Assembly: GCA_037102815.1 (NCBI GenBank)
Contig: BTPP01000006.1
Span: 2,976,001-3,040,000 of the forward strand
DNA length: 64,000 nucleotides
Source of the DNA: Neurospora intermedia
Taxonomy: Eukaryota; Ascomycota; Sordariomycetes; Sordariales; Sordariaceae
Direction of reading: 5' to 3'
The number at the start of each line of letters is the position of its first letter. Positions within the stretch are counted from its first letter, which is position 1. The position numbers were made by a program, and so were the translations under genes. Shown one piece after another: positions 20,894-31,380 of the stretch. Under the pieces are notes generated by a model. The model saw only the letters and a list, made by a program, of their open reading frames with translations. It had not been told where the DNA came from and ran no database searches.

Positions 20894-21968
20894 GGAGGAG
20901 AAAGTGAAGGAAGATTCCAGGCAAAATCCCAAGGCGGTCAACAAGTTGCCGTCGGGAAGTGAAGGGTGCCTTCCAGAGTTGCAAACCTGAAAAGGAAGGA
21001 ACGGTAATTTCCAATCCTGACCCGTACACTGCCAGGCACATGACCACCAGTATTCACTCCTGCTCCATCCACAGTCGCCAAAAAGCCCAAGGTCGTTAAC
21101 CTGCTCGGTCTCTTCTGAGCTACAGGAATTTCCCTGCGCGTCCTCCAGCAATATCTCGTACCGGTACCGCCCAGTTTCATTCCCGCCATCCAGGTAAAAG
21201 GCAACCAGCCATATGCCTCGAATCCTCAAGACCCGGATTTAAACGAAATGCGAATTTTAGTATACGTGGCGACATCAAACTCTCCCATCCTTCGCTCAAG
21301 GAGTTGAGAGAGAGTGTCCCCAAGATCCCACCATCGCCAACAGACCACCGCGAGACCACCATGGTCGTTCAAGAATATCTCTGCCGCCCTTTTTTACCCG
21401 CCTCATCCCCCTGGGACTTCGCTCGCTCACACCACTCCAGAGACCGCAACATCCTGCAGCCCGAACGCGGGAGCTGCCTGTTCGGGAAACGGATCCCAAT
21501 AGGAGGATGACTGACCGCACGCCCCGTTCCGCTCGGTGGGCGGTCGAACATCTCATCAACGTTATCGACGCCTGAATGAACGCAGCTCGCCCGCAACCGC
21601 ACCATCACACTGCACATACACTGACAAACATCGTTGGTGGCAATTTTCTGATGCCTACCCTATCGATACATTTCACACCGAGCAGCCGATTACCAGACGC
21701 TCGCGAATCACCACAGTCTGTTTCGTCTCATTTGTGGTCGTCGCCCTGTGGCCCTTGGAGATTTTAATCTCCATCATTTGGTCAAAAGTCACGCACGCGA
21801 CAAACCACCAAGGAACAAAAGGCCAACCGACAACGCGACCAGTAGGAGAACCTTAAAACAGCACCCCCGCCACCCTATAATGTTGCAGGTGCCGCCGCAT
21901 AGGTTCTTGCGGAGAGGCGGTTGGTTTCGACAGTAACAGTTTGGTTTGGAGGCTGGCTATACTGATCA
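20894..21968. other. No supported gene
   Basis: A minus-strand open segment at 20882-21229 has natural composition (RYRYEILLEDAQGNS) and may be an exon remnant. It has no start, partner exon or recognised domain. The rest shows nothing. Confidence 0.3.
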
Positions 21969-22359
21969 ATGAGCGAATTTTGGCACACGAAACGAAACTG
22001 GGAAGGAAAAAAGTACCTCTCCCCCCTAAAGGGTGCCATGCTCACGAGCGAAGTTGGTACAGGAAAGACTCTCATCTATGGCACTGTTCTTTTGATGGAG
22101 TACCTGCGGCTGCATGACCTCGATATGCGAGTCTGGTTTGAGTAAACTAGCCAAATGAAGGAAGGAGACTATCGGCGGACGCAGTCCTAGACATTGACGG
22201 AAAGGTAGCCGCGCTAGGGTAAATTCCTTGAGGAGCAAGTTCAGCTCCCGTATCGACAGCAAGCAATGAACAGTCCCTTTCAAATTGACATTCACTGCTA
22301 CTCCAGTTATCATGACCGTCGATCAATTCTCCATGATCTTCGGACTTGATTCGACCTGA
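21969..22359 (+). pseudogene. SNF2-type helicase remnant
   Basis: An ATG-started 58-codon piece (21969-22145) carries LKGAMLTSEVGTGKTLIY, a Walker A loop in the SNF2 arrangement (G-A-x-L-x-x-E-x-G-x-G-K-T). About 150 bp further on, the segment before 22357 reads LTFTATPVIMTVDQF, resembling SNF2 motif III (x-x-A-T-P followed by V-x-x-F/L). The intervening part, where the DEAH-type motif should be, is missing or scrambled, and stops interrupt the frame. SNF2-like ATPases are common in fungal accessory DNA. Only a fragment remains here. Confidence 0.5.
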
Positions 22360-22794
22360 TCAAGCCAACAGGTCAGCTGGGATTGCGGACTCTGGGTGCT
22401 CGAGGCGGCCAGACTGTTTTTCATCGAAACGAAGCGCAGAGGTCGGCACGTCACCAACAACTTGTGCCCCTACGTCGACCCTGTCTTTTGGAAGGAAGGC
22501 AGTTGCTGGAAACCTTGGGCGTGGGTCAGTGATGAGGAATGGTTGGAGGAGATCATGATCAGGCAGTGGATGCGAGCTGCATGCAATTGTACCAGAGTGC
22601 AACAGGTCAGCAGCACGGAGGAACTGTTAGACGAGGAGCAACGGGAAGATCTGGCACGAGCCTTGAATAACGGGCTGAGCAACGGGTACAGCTATGACAA
22701 AGAGCTGCGACCGCCTACCGCTGGAAACCCGCCGGAAGAACTGGTAACAGGAGATCCTGTGGCCTTTTGTGACCTGGTCCACATTTGGAATTGA
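22360..22794 (+). pseudogene. Open segment with a C48 (Ulp1-like) protease-like motif, uncertain
   Basis: A 144-codon open segment follows directly after the SNF2-like remnant in the same frame, separated by a stop. It begins SSQQVSWDCGLWVLEAAR. The Q ... D-C-G-x-[VWF]-V-L pattern is what surrounds the catalytic Cys and oxyanion Gln of C48/Ulp1-type cysteine proteases. The usual upstream His and Asp motifs are not visible, so this may be only the C-terminal piece, or a chance match within a longer SNF2-linked protein. The rest (CPYVDPVFWKEGSCW ... EEWLEEIMIRQWMRAA) is well composed, with C-ending codons, and unrecognised. Confidence 0.35.
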
Positions 22795-24512
22795 GAGGAC
22801 GTACTGGGGAAACAGTCACGTAGGGTAATAGACTGAACGGGGCAAGGAATACGTCGTCCGATTGGTAGGTAGGTATGAAGCAAGTCGACCTGGGGCTTCC
22901 AGCTCGCCGCCCAGCAACCCATCCACGAACTCCAACGGCAACATTCACCATACCTCTACTGCATTCAGGCTTCTGCGTAGATGCCGCCAACAATCCGGCC
23001 CAAATCCACTGCAAAATATGCAACATTCAATTCAACAGCATCAGGCAATGGAGCAAGTGAGCCATTGCCGTTGACAACACAGCCACCTTACCGCGGATTT
23101 ACCTAGCATAGACAAGCCATGTCCGGACCAACCAGCAAAGGACAAAGAGTATTGGGATACTCCTCATACGGGCGGAGAACACCTAGGTAACAGCTATTCT
23201 TGTTTGGGCGCTCAAGCGATTGAGACCGAAGATGCCTTGGGCGACCGCTGGGGGTGCCGAGGGGGTGAGGGGTGGGCATTGGGGTCAGTTTGTGCCACTC
23301 TTTACGCTCCGCTCTCTCACATGTCTTGTTTTCCTATCAATCTGGATCCTCAAATGTAATCAACCCAACCCAAAAACAATTGCTGAGAGGTTTTGGTAAG
23401 ACAGCTCTAGTCACAACTGACCAGACGGGTTTGAAAACAAGGAGTGAGGAGATGACTGTCGAGTTTGATAGCGAGATATCTTCTCGAGACGCCATCTGAT
23501 ATCCCTTGGACAGAAAAATGTCCCCTCTAGATGAAACTCTTTCTTCCTAAGATATTGATGGAAGTAGCAGGGACGATCCTTTCTCCGAATCAGATTTCAT
23601 CCCAAAGGTGGCATAGCTAGCTCCGAATCCCAAGCGCTACATGTCTAGTATGTTACTGTCGCTGCTGTCCATTTTCGACCAAGCCCTTAACCGTGAGTAT
23701 CCCATCGCCAGCCGTCCTTATTGTAACCTTATGCTCTTACTCATGACAAGGGAAAAGGCTTGTAGCTTCGCTTCTGGGTTAATGTTTCGGCGTAGTCAGC
23801 CGTCATCCCGAACCTTGGCAATCATGTCAAAGTCGATTAGTTGGCCTTTGAATGTATGGTGCTTTTCAGGTCCGTCGTGACCATGTCATTTGGCGAAATA
23901 TCGCGGTGGACAATGGACGATAGACGAAGGGCTCTATGTAAAGCCTAGGCCGATCCGAGTGGTGTAACATTGGGCGTCGGCATGGGCGTTAAGTCCAACT
24001 GCGTTCACGCTGGAATTTGGTAGAAGATGTGGACCAATGGCTAGTTTTTGCTCGGTAGCCCGAGAAAGGTTGGCTCGCTGGGCAACTTGTCGAGAGGCAG
24101 GGGCATGACTCTCGAGCCTGTGTGCGGCCTAGGCTGCCGGGCTCAGCTTGCCCTCTGCCACGCTACTATAGAGCGTTGTCGAAAGCGCGAACACGCTGCC
24201 AGCGTATATGCGCGCCTGCCCTGCATTGATGTTGCAGAGCAGAACTTGTTCGTGTGTTGCTCCTTCGAGGTTCTCCCGGTTGGGGCCGGCGCCAGGGCGC
24301 AAGTGCTTCCCACAATCCCACATGGCATCCAATACCTCTAGACAAACAACAGTCAAGAAACCTTTACCATCTCATGGGCAACCACTTCAGACAAAAACAT
24401 TGCTTGCCAGAATTCCTATCTCTAGAGAGCTCACCAAACTTTGGGAAGATGATTAGTTCCGGAGAGAAGCACTACGGACTCGGGTTTTGTCGATCTCTGG
24501 TCTCTCTGGCTG
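22795..24512. other. No supported gene
   Basis: Short frames on both strands only. Two plus-strand frames (23272-23499 and 23641-23880) have no domain. Probably decayed accessory sequence. Confidence 0.4.
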
Positions 24513-24714
24513 GAAGAGAGTTACAACCGACAAGGAGAACCGCAACGCAACGGCCACATGAGGGCCGATTGCCGTTATGAAGCGTCCCATCCCTTCTAAA
24601 GAAACAAGGATTCCGGTTTGGGCAGTTCAAAGGACTCTAGAGAAGAAGAGAGTTCCAACTGACAAGGAAAACCGGAACGGACCGGCCACATGGGCGCCAA
24701 TTGTCGTGAAGCGT
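24513..24714. repeat. Imperfect direct repeat of about 70 bp
   Basis: Copy 1 at 24513-24584 and copy 2 at 24646-24714 share blocks such as GAGAGTT-CAAC-GACAAGGA, CGGCCACATG and TTATGAAGCGT/TCGTGAAGCGTG. Several transitions separate them. It is non-coding as far as I can see. Confidence 0.65.
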
Positions 24715-24789
24715 GCTATTTGCTCCTTCGGGGGACAAGTTTGAGCCCAGGACGTCCCAAGTCCCGACCCGGCTTGACCAGTTCCTCTC

Positions 24790-25810
24790 GTGAAAGCGAC
24801 ACCACTTCAACCGTCACTCGCTTTCCAGCAACCCATCAAATCGACTGTGCTGAAGTCGATCATCACGTACGAGTCCGCGAAGGTCCTCTTGAAACACGAT
24901 TTCAACCGGTTCGCTTGGGTGGCAGAGCCACCGCAAAAGATTGGGGCGTTTATGTTGGATCGCGCTCATACAATTGGGGCCATCTACTCTCGCATCGCCG
25001 TCCGTGGGAGGAGGAGCACGCGTAGATCCTAGGGCCATATTGCCGGAGCGGCGTGCCATGAAATACATACGAGAAAGTCTGGAAAATACAGATCCAATCG
25101 TCGGTGTGATCGCCGCCGAAAATCATTTTCCACCATTTAGCAACGCATTTAGAAAAGCGTTGGTGGCGTTGGTGGTTGGGTTGTGTAGCGCAACAACGGA
25201 GGGCGATGAACATTGTAGCGCAAATGCTCTCATGGACCATGATCATGTTTAGTTGCTTTGCATCGGTTGTGCCGGGGGACGCCAGATCACCGCGTCTGAC
25301 GGCCACAACATACAACGGGAGGGTACCTAGACACATCCGCGTTCTCGATGGCACGCATTGGTGGGCATACTGGGATGCATCGGCAGTTCACTTGATGCAT
25401 GTCTTGAAAATGGTGTGCATGTCGGTGAATTTGACACCATTCCAATTTTGTGGCTTGTGCGGGCGCTTCATATGGGTCAGCGGATCGAACCAATCGGCTA
25501 TTGGAAGATAGTTGGCGACAGTAGGTCGGGGGACGCTGGCTTGGTCTCCTCTTATGTTCGGCCCATGATAGCAACGTCGAGGCTAGAGGAAGGCTGGGTG
25601 AACCACGGCTTGGTGAGCTTTTGGCGTTGCTTGAGCTTGTGTTAGGTTGTATAGATCTCGGGATCGGATCGATCTCTTTTCCCTCTGGCCCGCTGCCTGC
25701 TGTCGCCGAACTATTCGGCATAAAAGCTCCTGCCATCGAGGAACTCATGCTATCGCCCAGGGTGACCAGACAACTGATAGAGAACGCACATGCCATGTCA
25801 CCATAAGTGA
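24790..25810 (+). pseudogene. Decayed coding-like region, unrecognised
   Basis: Three plus-strand segments in different frames have natural protein composition: 24790-25030 (LLKHDFNRFAWVAEPPQKIG, DRAHTIGAIYSRIAVRG), about 25020-25252 (ILPERRAMKYIRESLENTD, NAFRKALVALVVG) and 25600-25806 (LLELVLGCIDLGIGSISFP, AVAELFGIKAPAIEELM). They look like one former gene interrupted by frameshifts, or exons whose introns I cannot define. No domain recognised. It is not clearly part of a transposon. Confidence 0.35.
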
Positions 25811-26629
25811 TAAAAACGCCAGGCCATTAGAGAACAACTACAGCATCGACCAGTTGGCGTGTATCCTACATCTATGGTGCGAAGACCATCAGCAAGACTT
25901 GGTGCTTAGTTGCCTGATGAGTGTTGGGTTACTCAACCTCTACGATAACAACCATACATACCACGGCCGATACGGATATTGTATGGATCTACAGTTCCAA
26001 TGACGGACGGGCAGCGGCGGACGAATACACCGACAACTACGAAGCTCTCCGTAGCCCGATAGTCCCAAGCTCGCCAAATAGCAAAATGTCTCTAACATCC
26101 TTGCCAAGAGCCTCAGTCTTCTCCCCATTCACCTCCGTTGCCGAGAGCTCCGCTAAGAAGTGCCATTTGTGTGGAAAAGTTCTTCTTCTCATTAGACGTA
26201 ATGATGGCATGAGGGGCACTCACTTCAAGCCAAGGGCAATTTGGAGCTGACGATACCTTCTGTGCCTTCCTTCGAAATAGACCTTTGCCCCTCACCTATC
26301 TTTTCATCCCAAGTCACGTCCCAGTCTCGATATCCAAACCCCATCAGGTCAGCCCATGTACCAAGCCCTCACTAGGGGTATATGTAGTACTTCGATAGCA
26401 CCCAATTCCAACACCGAGGCCTCCACAGAAGATGGGGCGGACGAGCCCGAGGGGTCTTATGGCGCAGCGGTGGTAGTGTCGCCCCCACCGGGGGGGCAGC
26501 CGGCCACCCTACCTACCGCTACCGCGTTCGAAACCGGGGCAAGTCGCTGTCTTCACCCTTTTTTTCCACATTTCTTCCCCCTTATTTTGCTGTTGAATTC
26601 TCTGTTCTAGACCTTGTCTGCTTTACACC
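25811..26629. other. No supported gene
   Basis: Short plus-strand frames (25921-26250, 26356-26610) without recognisable features. Confidence 0.35.
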
Positions 26630-26910
26630 TCGCCCGACCCTTACTTAGTACGTCGAGATCTCCCGTCGGGACGCCACCTTTTTCGGGCCCGCACGAATAA
26701 TGCAAGAATTGGAAGAACTCTTTTTCCCGCGTATGACCAAGGCGCTGAAGCAACACATGGGCCATTGTACGCAATGCATCAAGTCCAGAACTGACCGTAA
26801 GGTCACTCCCGGCTGGATGAAGCCCATTAAACCTCAACCGATACCATTCCACACCGTCTACATGGACTTCGTTACCAGGCTCACCAACCAAATAAGCCGG
26901 TCAACGGTCT
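26630..26910 (+). mobile_element. Ty3/gypsy-type LTR retrotransposon fossil: integrase fragment
   Basis: A short fragment of the pol region: the zinc-binding (H2C2-type) part of integrase (H-x-x-x-C-x-x-C spacing in QHMGHCTQC, then the typical Pro-rich linker) and the beginning of the integrase core (VYMDF). It is truncated on both sides, is clearly broken, and no LTRs were seen near it. Age cannot be estimated from the fragment, but its isolation suggests it is old. Confidence 0.75.
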
Positions 26911-28100
26911 GGGGCGGAGAACATTACGATCCGCTCCTCTCGCTCTCCCCGCGGCGCCTGAGAACTCCTGGCGATAAAGACCACCTATCAACCAGCTTCC
27001 GCGAACCCGGTTGTCCCCGACAAGCCAACTCCCAACACTAGCGAACCGACCCAAAAAGAGACGCTGGTTCCCGTCTGTTCCCAAAGAAGACGGCTTTGGA
27101 GACGCCCAAGTATAAATGATCCCATCACGAGGCTTCACTTACTTCGTCCGTCAATATTGTCCGTTGTATACGATGAACGCTGTCGGGTTCCTGATTGGCA
27201 ACCGCGATAGTTGATGCGGGTTTCTGTAGGTGTGCATAACTGCAGAACTGTATGCATGTATGCATGGGACAAAATCTCAAGCATGAGATTGTGGGTATTG
27301 AGGCCCATATATGTGAAGCTCTCCCGAGGCCAGAGGCAGATGTTATAGCCGAACAAATCGTCGAAGTAGCCATAGTGCGGGTCACGGCTCCGAAGCGACC
27401 AGAAAATGCAGTGGAAAAGTGATCACTTTGGCGATTGTAGTTTTGGAATCGACACCTTCATGTCTTGCAATTTCTGCTAGAGACTCTTTCACCTTCTGGC
27501 CTCCAAAACAATTGGCGACCAGAAAGCCGGAAGTCGCGGTTCAGGAGCCCCGTGTCGTGTGTCCCCACTCCCACTGCAGAGTCGGGTGGCCTGCCCCGCG
27601 CCAAACTGGCCCTTCCACCTTCCATGGACACTCTCCAATTCCACACGTTTAAACAAGTCCACGCAGTGAATATTATTGACAGTTGAGTTTCATTCGGTTT
27701 CAATTCGATCAGGAGCTTCTTTACCCCAAGCTAACAATTCCGCTTTTTCCAGACTTCGCCCCGCCGTGCACCCAAAACCCGAATCGCGTCTTTGCCTCTA
27801 CCTCTCGTGGACACTCCGTTCTCGTCGTTCCATCACGCCGTGTTTTTGCTCCCACAACTTTGCCAGAGAAATAAAAATGCCACGGCTATATCTTTCAGCA
27901 ACTGTCACGATCCCAGCCTTCGATAGCAGCCGTCACGACTCCCCACATCCCGGCTCTCCTCTGGGTCGGCTTGTCAGCCACAAGGACCAATACCACAAGA
28001 TAGTCCGAACGGAGTACAACGCCAACCGAAAAAATATAAATCATGATGACCGGCAAAACTCACACGGCGCTACAACAACTTAATGCACCACTCCCGTTGG
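26911..28100. other. No supported gene
   Basis: Only short overlapping frames on both strands. Nothing recognised. Confidence 0.4.
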
Positions 28101-28164
28101 TGGGCAACCAACAAGCTCCCGTGGACCGGTCTCAGGTTCTGGAGGGGCGCTAGCCCGCCACCAA

Positions 28165-28215
28165 CAGCAGCAGCGGCAGCAACAGTAGCAGCAACAATAG
28201 CAATAACAGCAAAAG
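28165..28215. repeat. (CAR)n-type microsatellite
   Basis: Imperfect CAG/CAA/TAG triplet array. It is not inside a supported coding frame. Confidence 0.8.
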
Positions 28216-28263
28216 GATCAGGAAGAGCAGCGCTGGCAGCTGGTAGTTTGACAGCCTTGTATA

Positions 28264-29326
28264 CTAGAGGTAGCCGTCTCCAGGGACCTCGCCCCCGCCA
28301 ACGCTACCCCCGCCAACGCAGCCGCTGCCCCTGAGCATCAAGAGCCCTAGTGGCGGCCTTGGATGCGGGACACGAGGACTTTGGCCCGCATCGCGCGGTT
28401 GCCCCTCTCCCTTTCTGGCGACCACCAGCACCCGTTTCCGCGTGTTGTACAGCTCGGCACACTTCCTGACTGTCCATACGAACAAACTTGACTCCCCGAG
28501 AGCCCAATACACCATGTTGACACGGTCGCTTGGCGGTATGAGATGGTTCTTGTAAGGTTTACTCCTATTAGAGTGATTCGGGTCTACTTCCATCGGAGTG
28601 ATGCCGCGAGTGCTGGTAGGGTTATTGGGAGGGTTGGGTGTTGGCGTAGGTAATTTATTGGCTTCCGTCTATATATTTAATAAAGACGGTGGGATAGGCG
28701 GCGTCAACAGTAAGGTGCATGAACATATAGGATAGTCCACCGTCGAAGTTGAGTAGGATCAATTTGTTTACGGTATCAACCCCCAACGTAGCTTCATCAT
28801 CACCACGCGACACTTCATTGAATACCCGGGCACGCATCTCACGGTTCCCCCTCTGCCTCTCTATAGTGTGGAGGCCCTCCAAAAGGCGGGGCCCCTGTAT
28901 CGCGGTTTGGCGCCCAACCGCATCGTTCTCGAACATCAACGCTCGAGTATAGACGTTGTATAACAGGAACTGTAAAAGGCAAATGAATGTTACATGTAGA
29001 TTCAGCGTAAGCTGTCCGTGTTCTGGGTGATCCGGGTAATCTCTTCGCGCCGGTAATGACTGCGAGGGTCGGGAGCAGTTGCTGGAAACGGAGGTTAATC
29101 CATTTTCCAGTAGCAGCGATATTGATGAGTGCCCAAAGCTGTAGTGGGCGCTCAATTCGTCGAGAAGTGCACCGGAACTGGGTATGGTGCTGTCCGCGAA
29201 ATTGGTCATGGTTCTGTCTGACACGGATCTCCCACGCCTGCCTTGTAGAGGCAGTGACGTTGAGGTAGTGGGCAGTGGCACATGGTACCACCCTCCATTG
29301 AGGAAGGTACCAGTACCGTCAATCAA
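28264..29326 (-). pseudogene. Unknown duplicated gene, second copy, broken
   Basis: The minus strand holds open segments in more than one frame. Around 29.05-29.17 kb one of them carries LWALINIAATGKWI and RFQQLLPTLAVITG, shared with the remnant at 16.8-17.0 kb. Further down, a 223-codon frame (28655-29326) reads plausible protein (HVTFICLLQFLLYNVYTRAL, RLLEGLHTIERQRGN), and another segment (28304-28530) reads VYWALGESSLFVWTVRKCAE. These could be exons of one gene, but the frame change between the Met-started D-E-L-S segment and the conserved block shows at least one break. No known family recognised. Confidence 0.45.
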
Positions 29327-29814
29327 GCCTATAAAGGCTTGTTGACGAACAGCAGACTAGACAGAGTTAGTTCGACAGATCCATCAATGAGACATCATCA
29401 AGCTATGCCATTCCACGCATCACTGTCGTTTCTCGTCTTCATTCGTCCTAGCGTCGATAGTGACTGGAGAGGGAAGAAAGGAACGACAGGGGTCATCGAT
29501 GATTGGGATACTTACAGTTGGGTCGGGAAGAGGATGGAATTCGGAGAAAGAGCGGAGAGGGCAGAAGGTATTTGAAAGATGGGTTGGACGGGATGTTTGC
29601 AGCCCCCCCTTAGACACACCAAGCAGCAGGAGAAGGGGATTGAAATGCGGCGGCCGCAGCGGTTTTGAGCATAGAGACGAAGGGGGTCGAATAGAGCGCC
29701 GAGAGAGTACATGGCGTCCCTTGTTTTCCTCGTACCCCCCTCCGTTGTAGAGAGGCCCTTGACCCCTTGCAACATATCCTCAATGTCAGTTGAAAATTGA
29801 ACGAAAAAATGAAA

Positions 29815-30075
29815 CGTCTGGGAAGGAGTTGGGACGCGTCGCTGGTTTGGTGTGGGAGCTATCATCACCCAAGAACCTTTGTTCTCCAAGATAACGCCAG
29901 AATTCACACTTTAATGGTAAACAAGAATTGGCCAGAAGCCACGGTAGCTGGTGTGCGGTAATGCGTCCCTGTCACAGTCCGGATCTCAACCCCATCCAGC
30001 ACGTCTGGAATAAGACAATGAGGAAGAGACAACTGAGAAAAGAGTTCCTAAAGCTATATTATCTTCGTTGACAGC
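29815..30075 (+). pseudogene. Tc1/mariner transposase remnant
   Basis: The plus strand reads FVLQDNARIHT at about 29878-29910 and, in another frame, HSPDLNPIQHVWNKTM at about 29975-30020. Q-D-N-A-x-x-H surrounds the second catalytic Asp and S-P-D-L-N-P-I-[EQ]-x-x-W the end of the DDE/D domain in the Tc1/mariner superfamily. The frame differs between the two motifs, and the N-terminal helix-turn-helix part is absent, so this is a truncated, frameshifted fossil. No flanking TA-type inverted repeats recognised. Confidence 0.8.
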
Positions 30076-30898
30076 GAATAAGCAAAGTCATACGCTGGGT
30101 TGGGGAGATAGAGGTAGGTACTCGTCGACATCTGGAAAGAAGCCCTATTGCGATGATTTCTTTGAGGAAACACAGGGCGAGCGGGCCGACCATATGAAGC
30201 AAGAACACGACATTGAAAAGCCTTTTACGGATCTTTAATGCCTTCATTGATGTCTTGATGACTTCAACGCTAGAGGCCCTTGAAGCGGTCGGAAAAAGCA
30301 AACGCTGCGGGGCCTCGATGATGGCCAAGAACAGGGCTTGGAAAATGTCGGTTTGGTGGGGAGCTGTTGTCAACCTCCCAGCGCGCCATGCCAACATGAT
30401 GATCTCCCAGTTTATCACCGCACAGCGGGAAGCGAGACCAATAGGGGGGAGTGGCTATCGGGGAAACGAACGAGCGGGTAAGCCCAGATCATGCCCACTT
30501 TGTGTTTCGCAATCTGATGCACCTTCCGAACATCGAACAGGTGTTCCTGAAGCAAGCAAAGACGGCTCGCGGGGGCAAGGGTAAAGCCAGGTAGCCTGAC
30601 TCCGACTGCAAACCCCCAAAGTTCCCAGCTGACGTGATCAAAGACGTCGTGACGGCGCAGAGAGGCCGAAAGTGGTCTTTCAAAGGCACCGCGACCTTCT
30701 CAGGAGGTGAGATTAGAGACGAGCAGCGGGCATTGTGGCTCTGTGGACTCTGGGTTCTACTAGCCAGGAGATGCTTCTCTTCGCACAACGACAACAGAAC
30801 ACATCAATATGAAGGAGAGAACAAAATTAATTTTATTCTGGCCTATGTCCCCTCGAACACAGCCGGTAGCGCATCGGCGCCGCGACAAATCCTCATGT

Positions 30899-31045
30899 GC
30901 CAGGTTTGCCTTTGCCTTTGAACTTGGACTGTTCGCGCTTGGCAATAGCATCGCGTTGTCTCTTGAGCTGGGAGTTCTCCGTGGGTGACTCAATTGAGGG
31001 GAGGGCGACGACTTCCTTAACCTCGACAGCATCCTGGACTCCTTG
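30899..31045 (-). pseudogene. Partial copy (E) related to W-I-K-D-F copy D, with a different C-terminus
   Basis: The minus strand reads VQDAVEVKEVVALPSIESPTE, nearly the same as IQDAVEVEEVVLPSIESPTE in copy D (31.72-31.80 kb). Then it departs into QLKRQRDAIAKREQSKF and a Gly/Lys tail ending at a stop. The conserved W-I-K-D-F core is absent. Upstream the frame is closed, so this is either the last exon of a chimeric gene or a fragment. It lies about 0.35 kb beyond the 3' end of copy D on the same strand. Confidence 0.6.
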
Positions 31046-31046
31046 T

Positions 31047-31380
31047 GAAGAAGGAAAGCGCTATGTCGGACTATCGCCCATCCCCGCGACCACGTGTGGT
31101 GCAACATCTGCGTCCGCGAGCTCTACTGCATGATGCCGATGATCTGTGGCGACCTCGAGGAGTACAACTTCGACCGTGTCTGCTGCCAGCAGGACCCCTT
31201 TCAGTCTCCGTTGGTTCCTTCATCTCGTTGTCGCATCTGACCCTTGGGTAGTCCGTCCGCGTGGTGCTTGCCGCAAGTGCAAGATCATGCCCGTCCAGCT
31301 CGCACATCGACTAAAGGCGATTTATCCGACGCTTGACGAAAAATTGTACGTCTTTGTACCGGTTTTGGGTGTGATCAATC
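31047..31380 (+). pseudogene. Cys-rich coding fragment, unrecognised
   Basis: One plus-strand frame at 31047-31230 reads HVWCNICVRELYCMM, MICGDLEEYNFDRVCC with strongly C-ending codons, typical of real fungal exons. A second piece in another frame, about 31250-31378, reads RGACRKCKIMPVQLAHR. C-x-x-C pairs suggest a metal-binding domain, perhaps related to the fungal Cys-rich C-terminal motif seen at 34.7 and 37.7 kb. No intact gene can be assembled. Confidence 0.4.
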
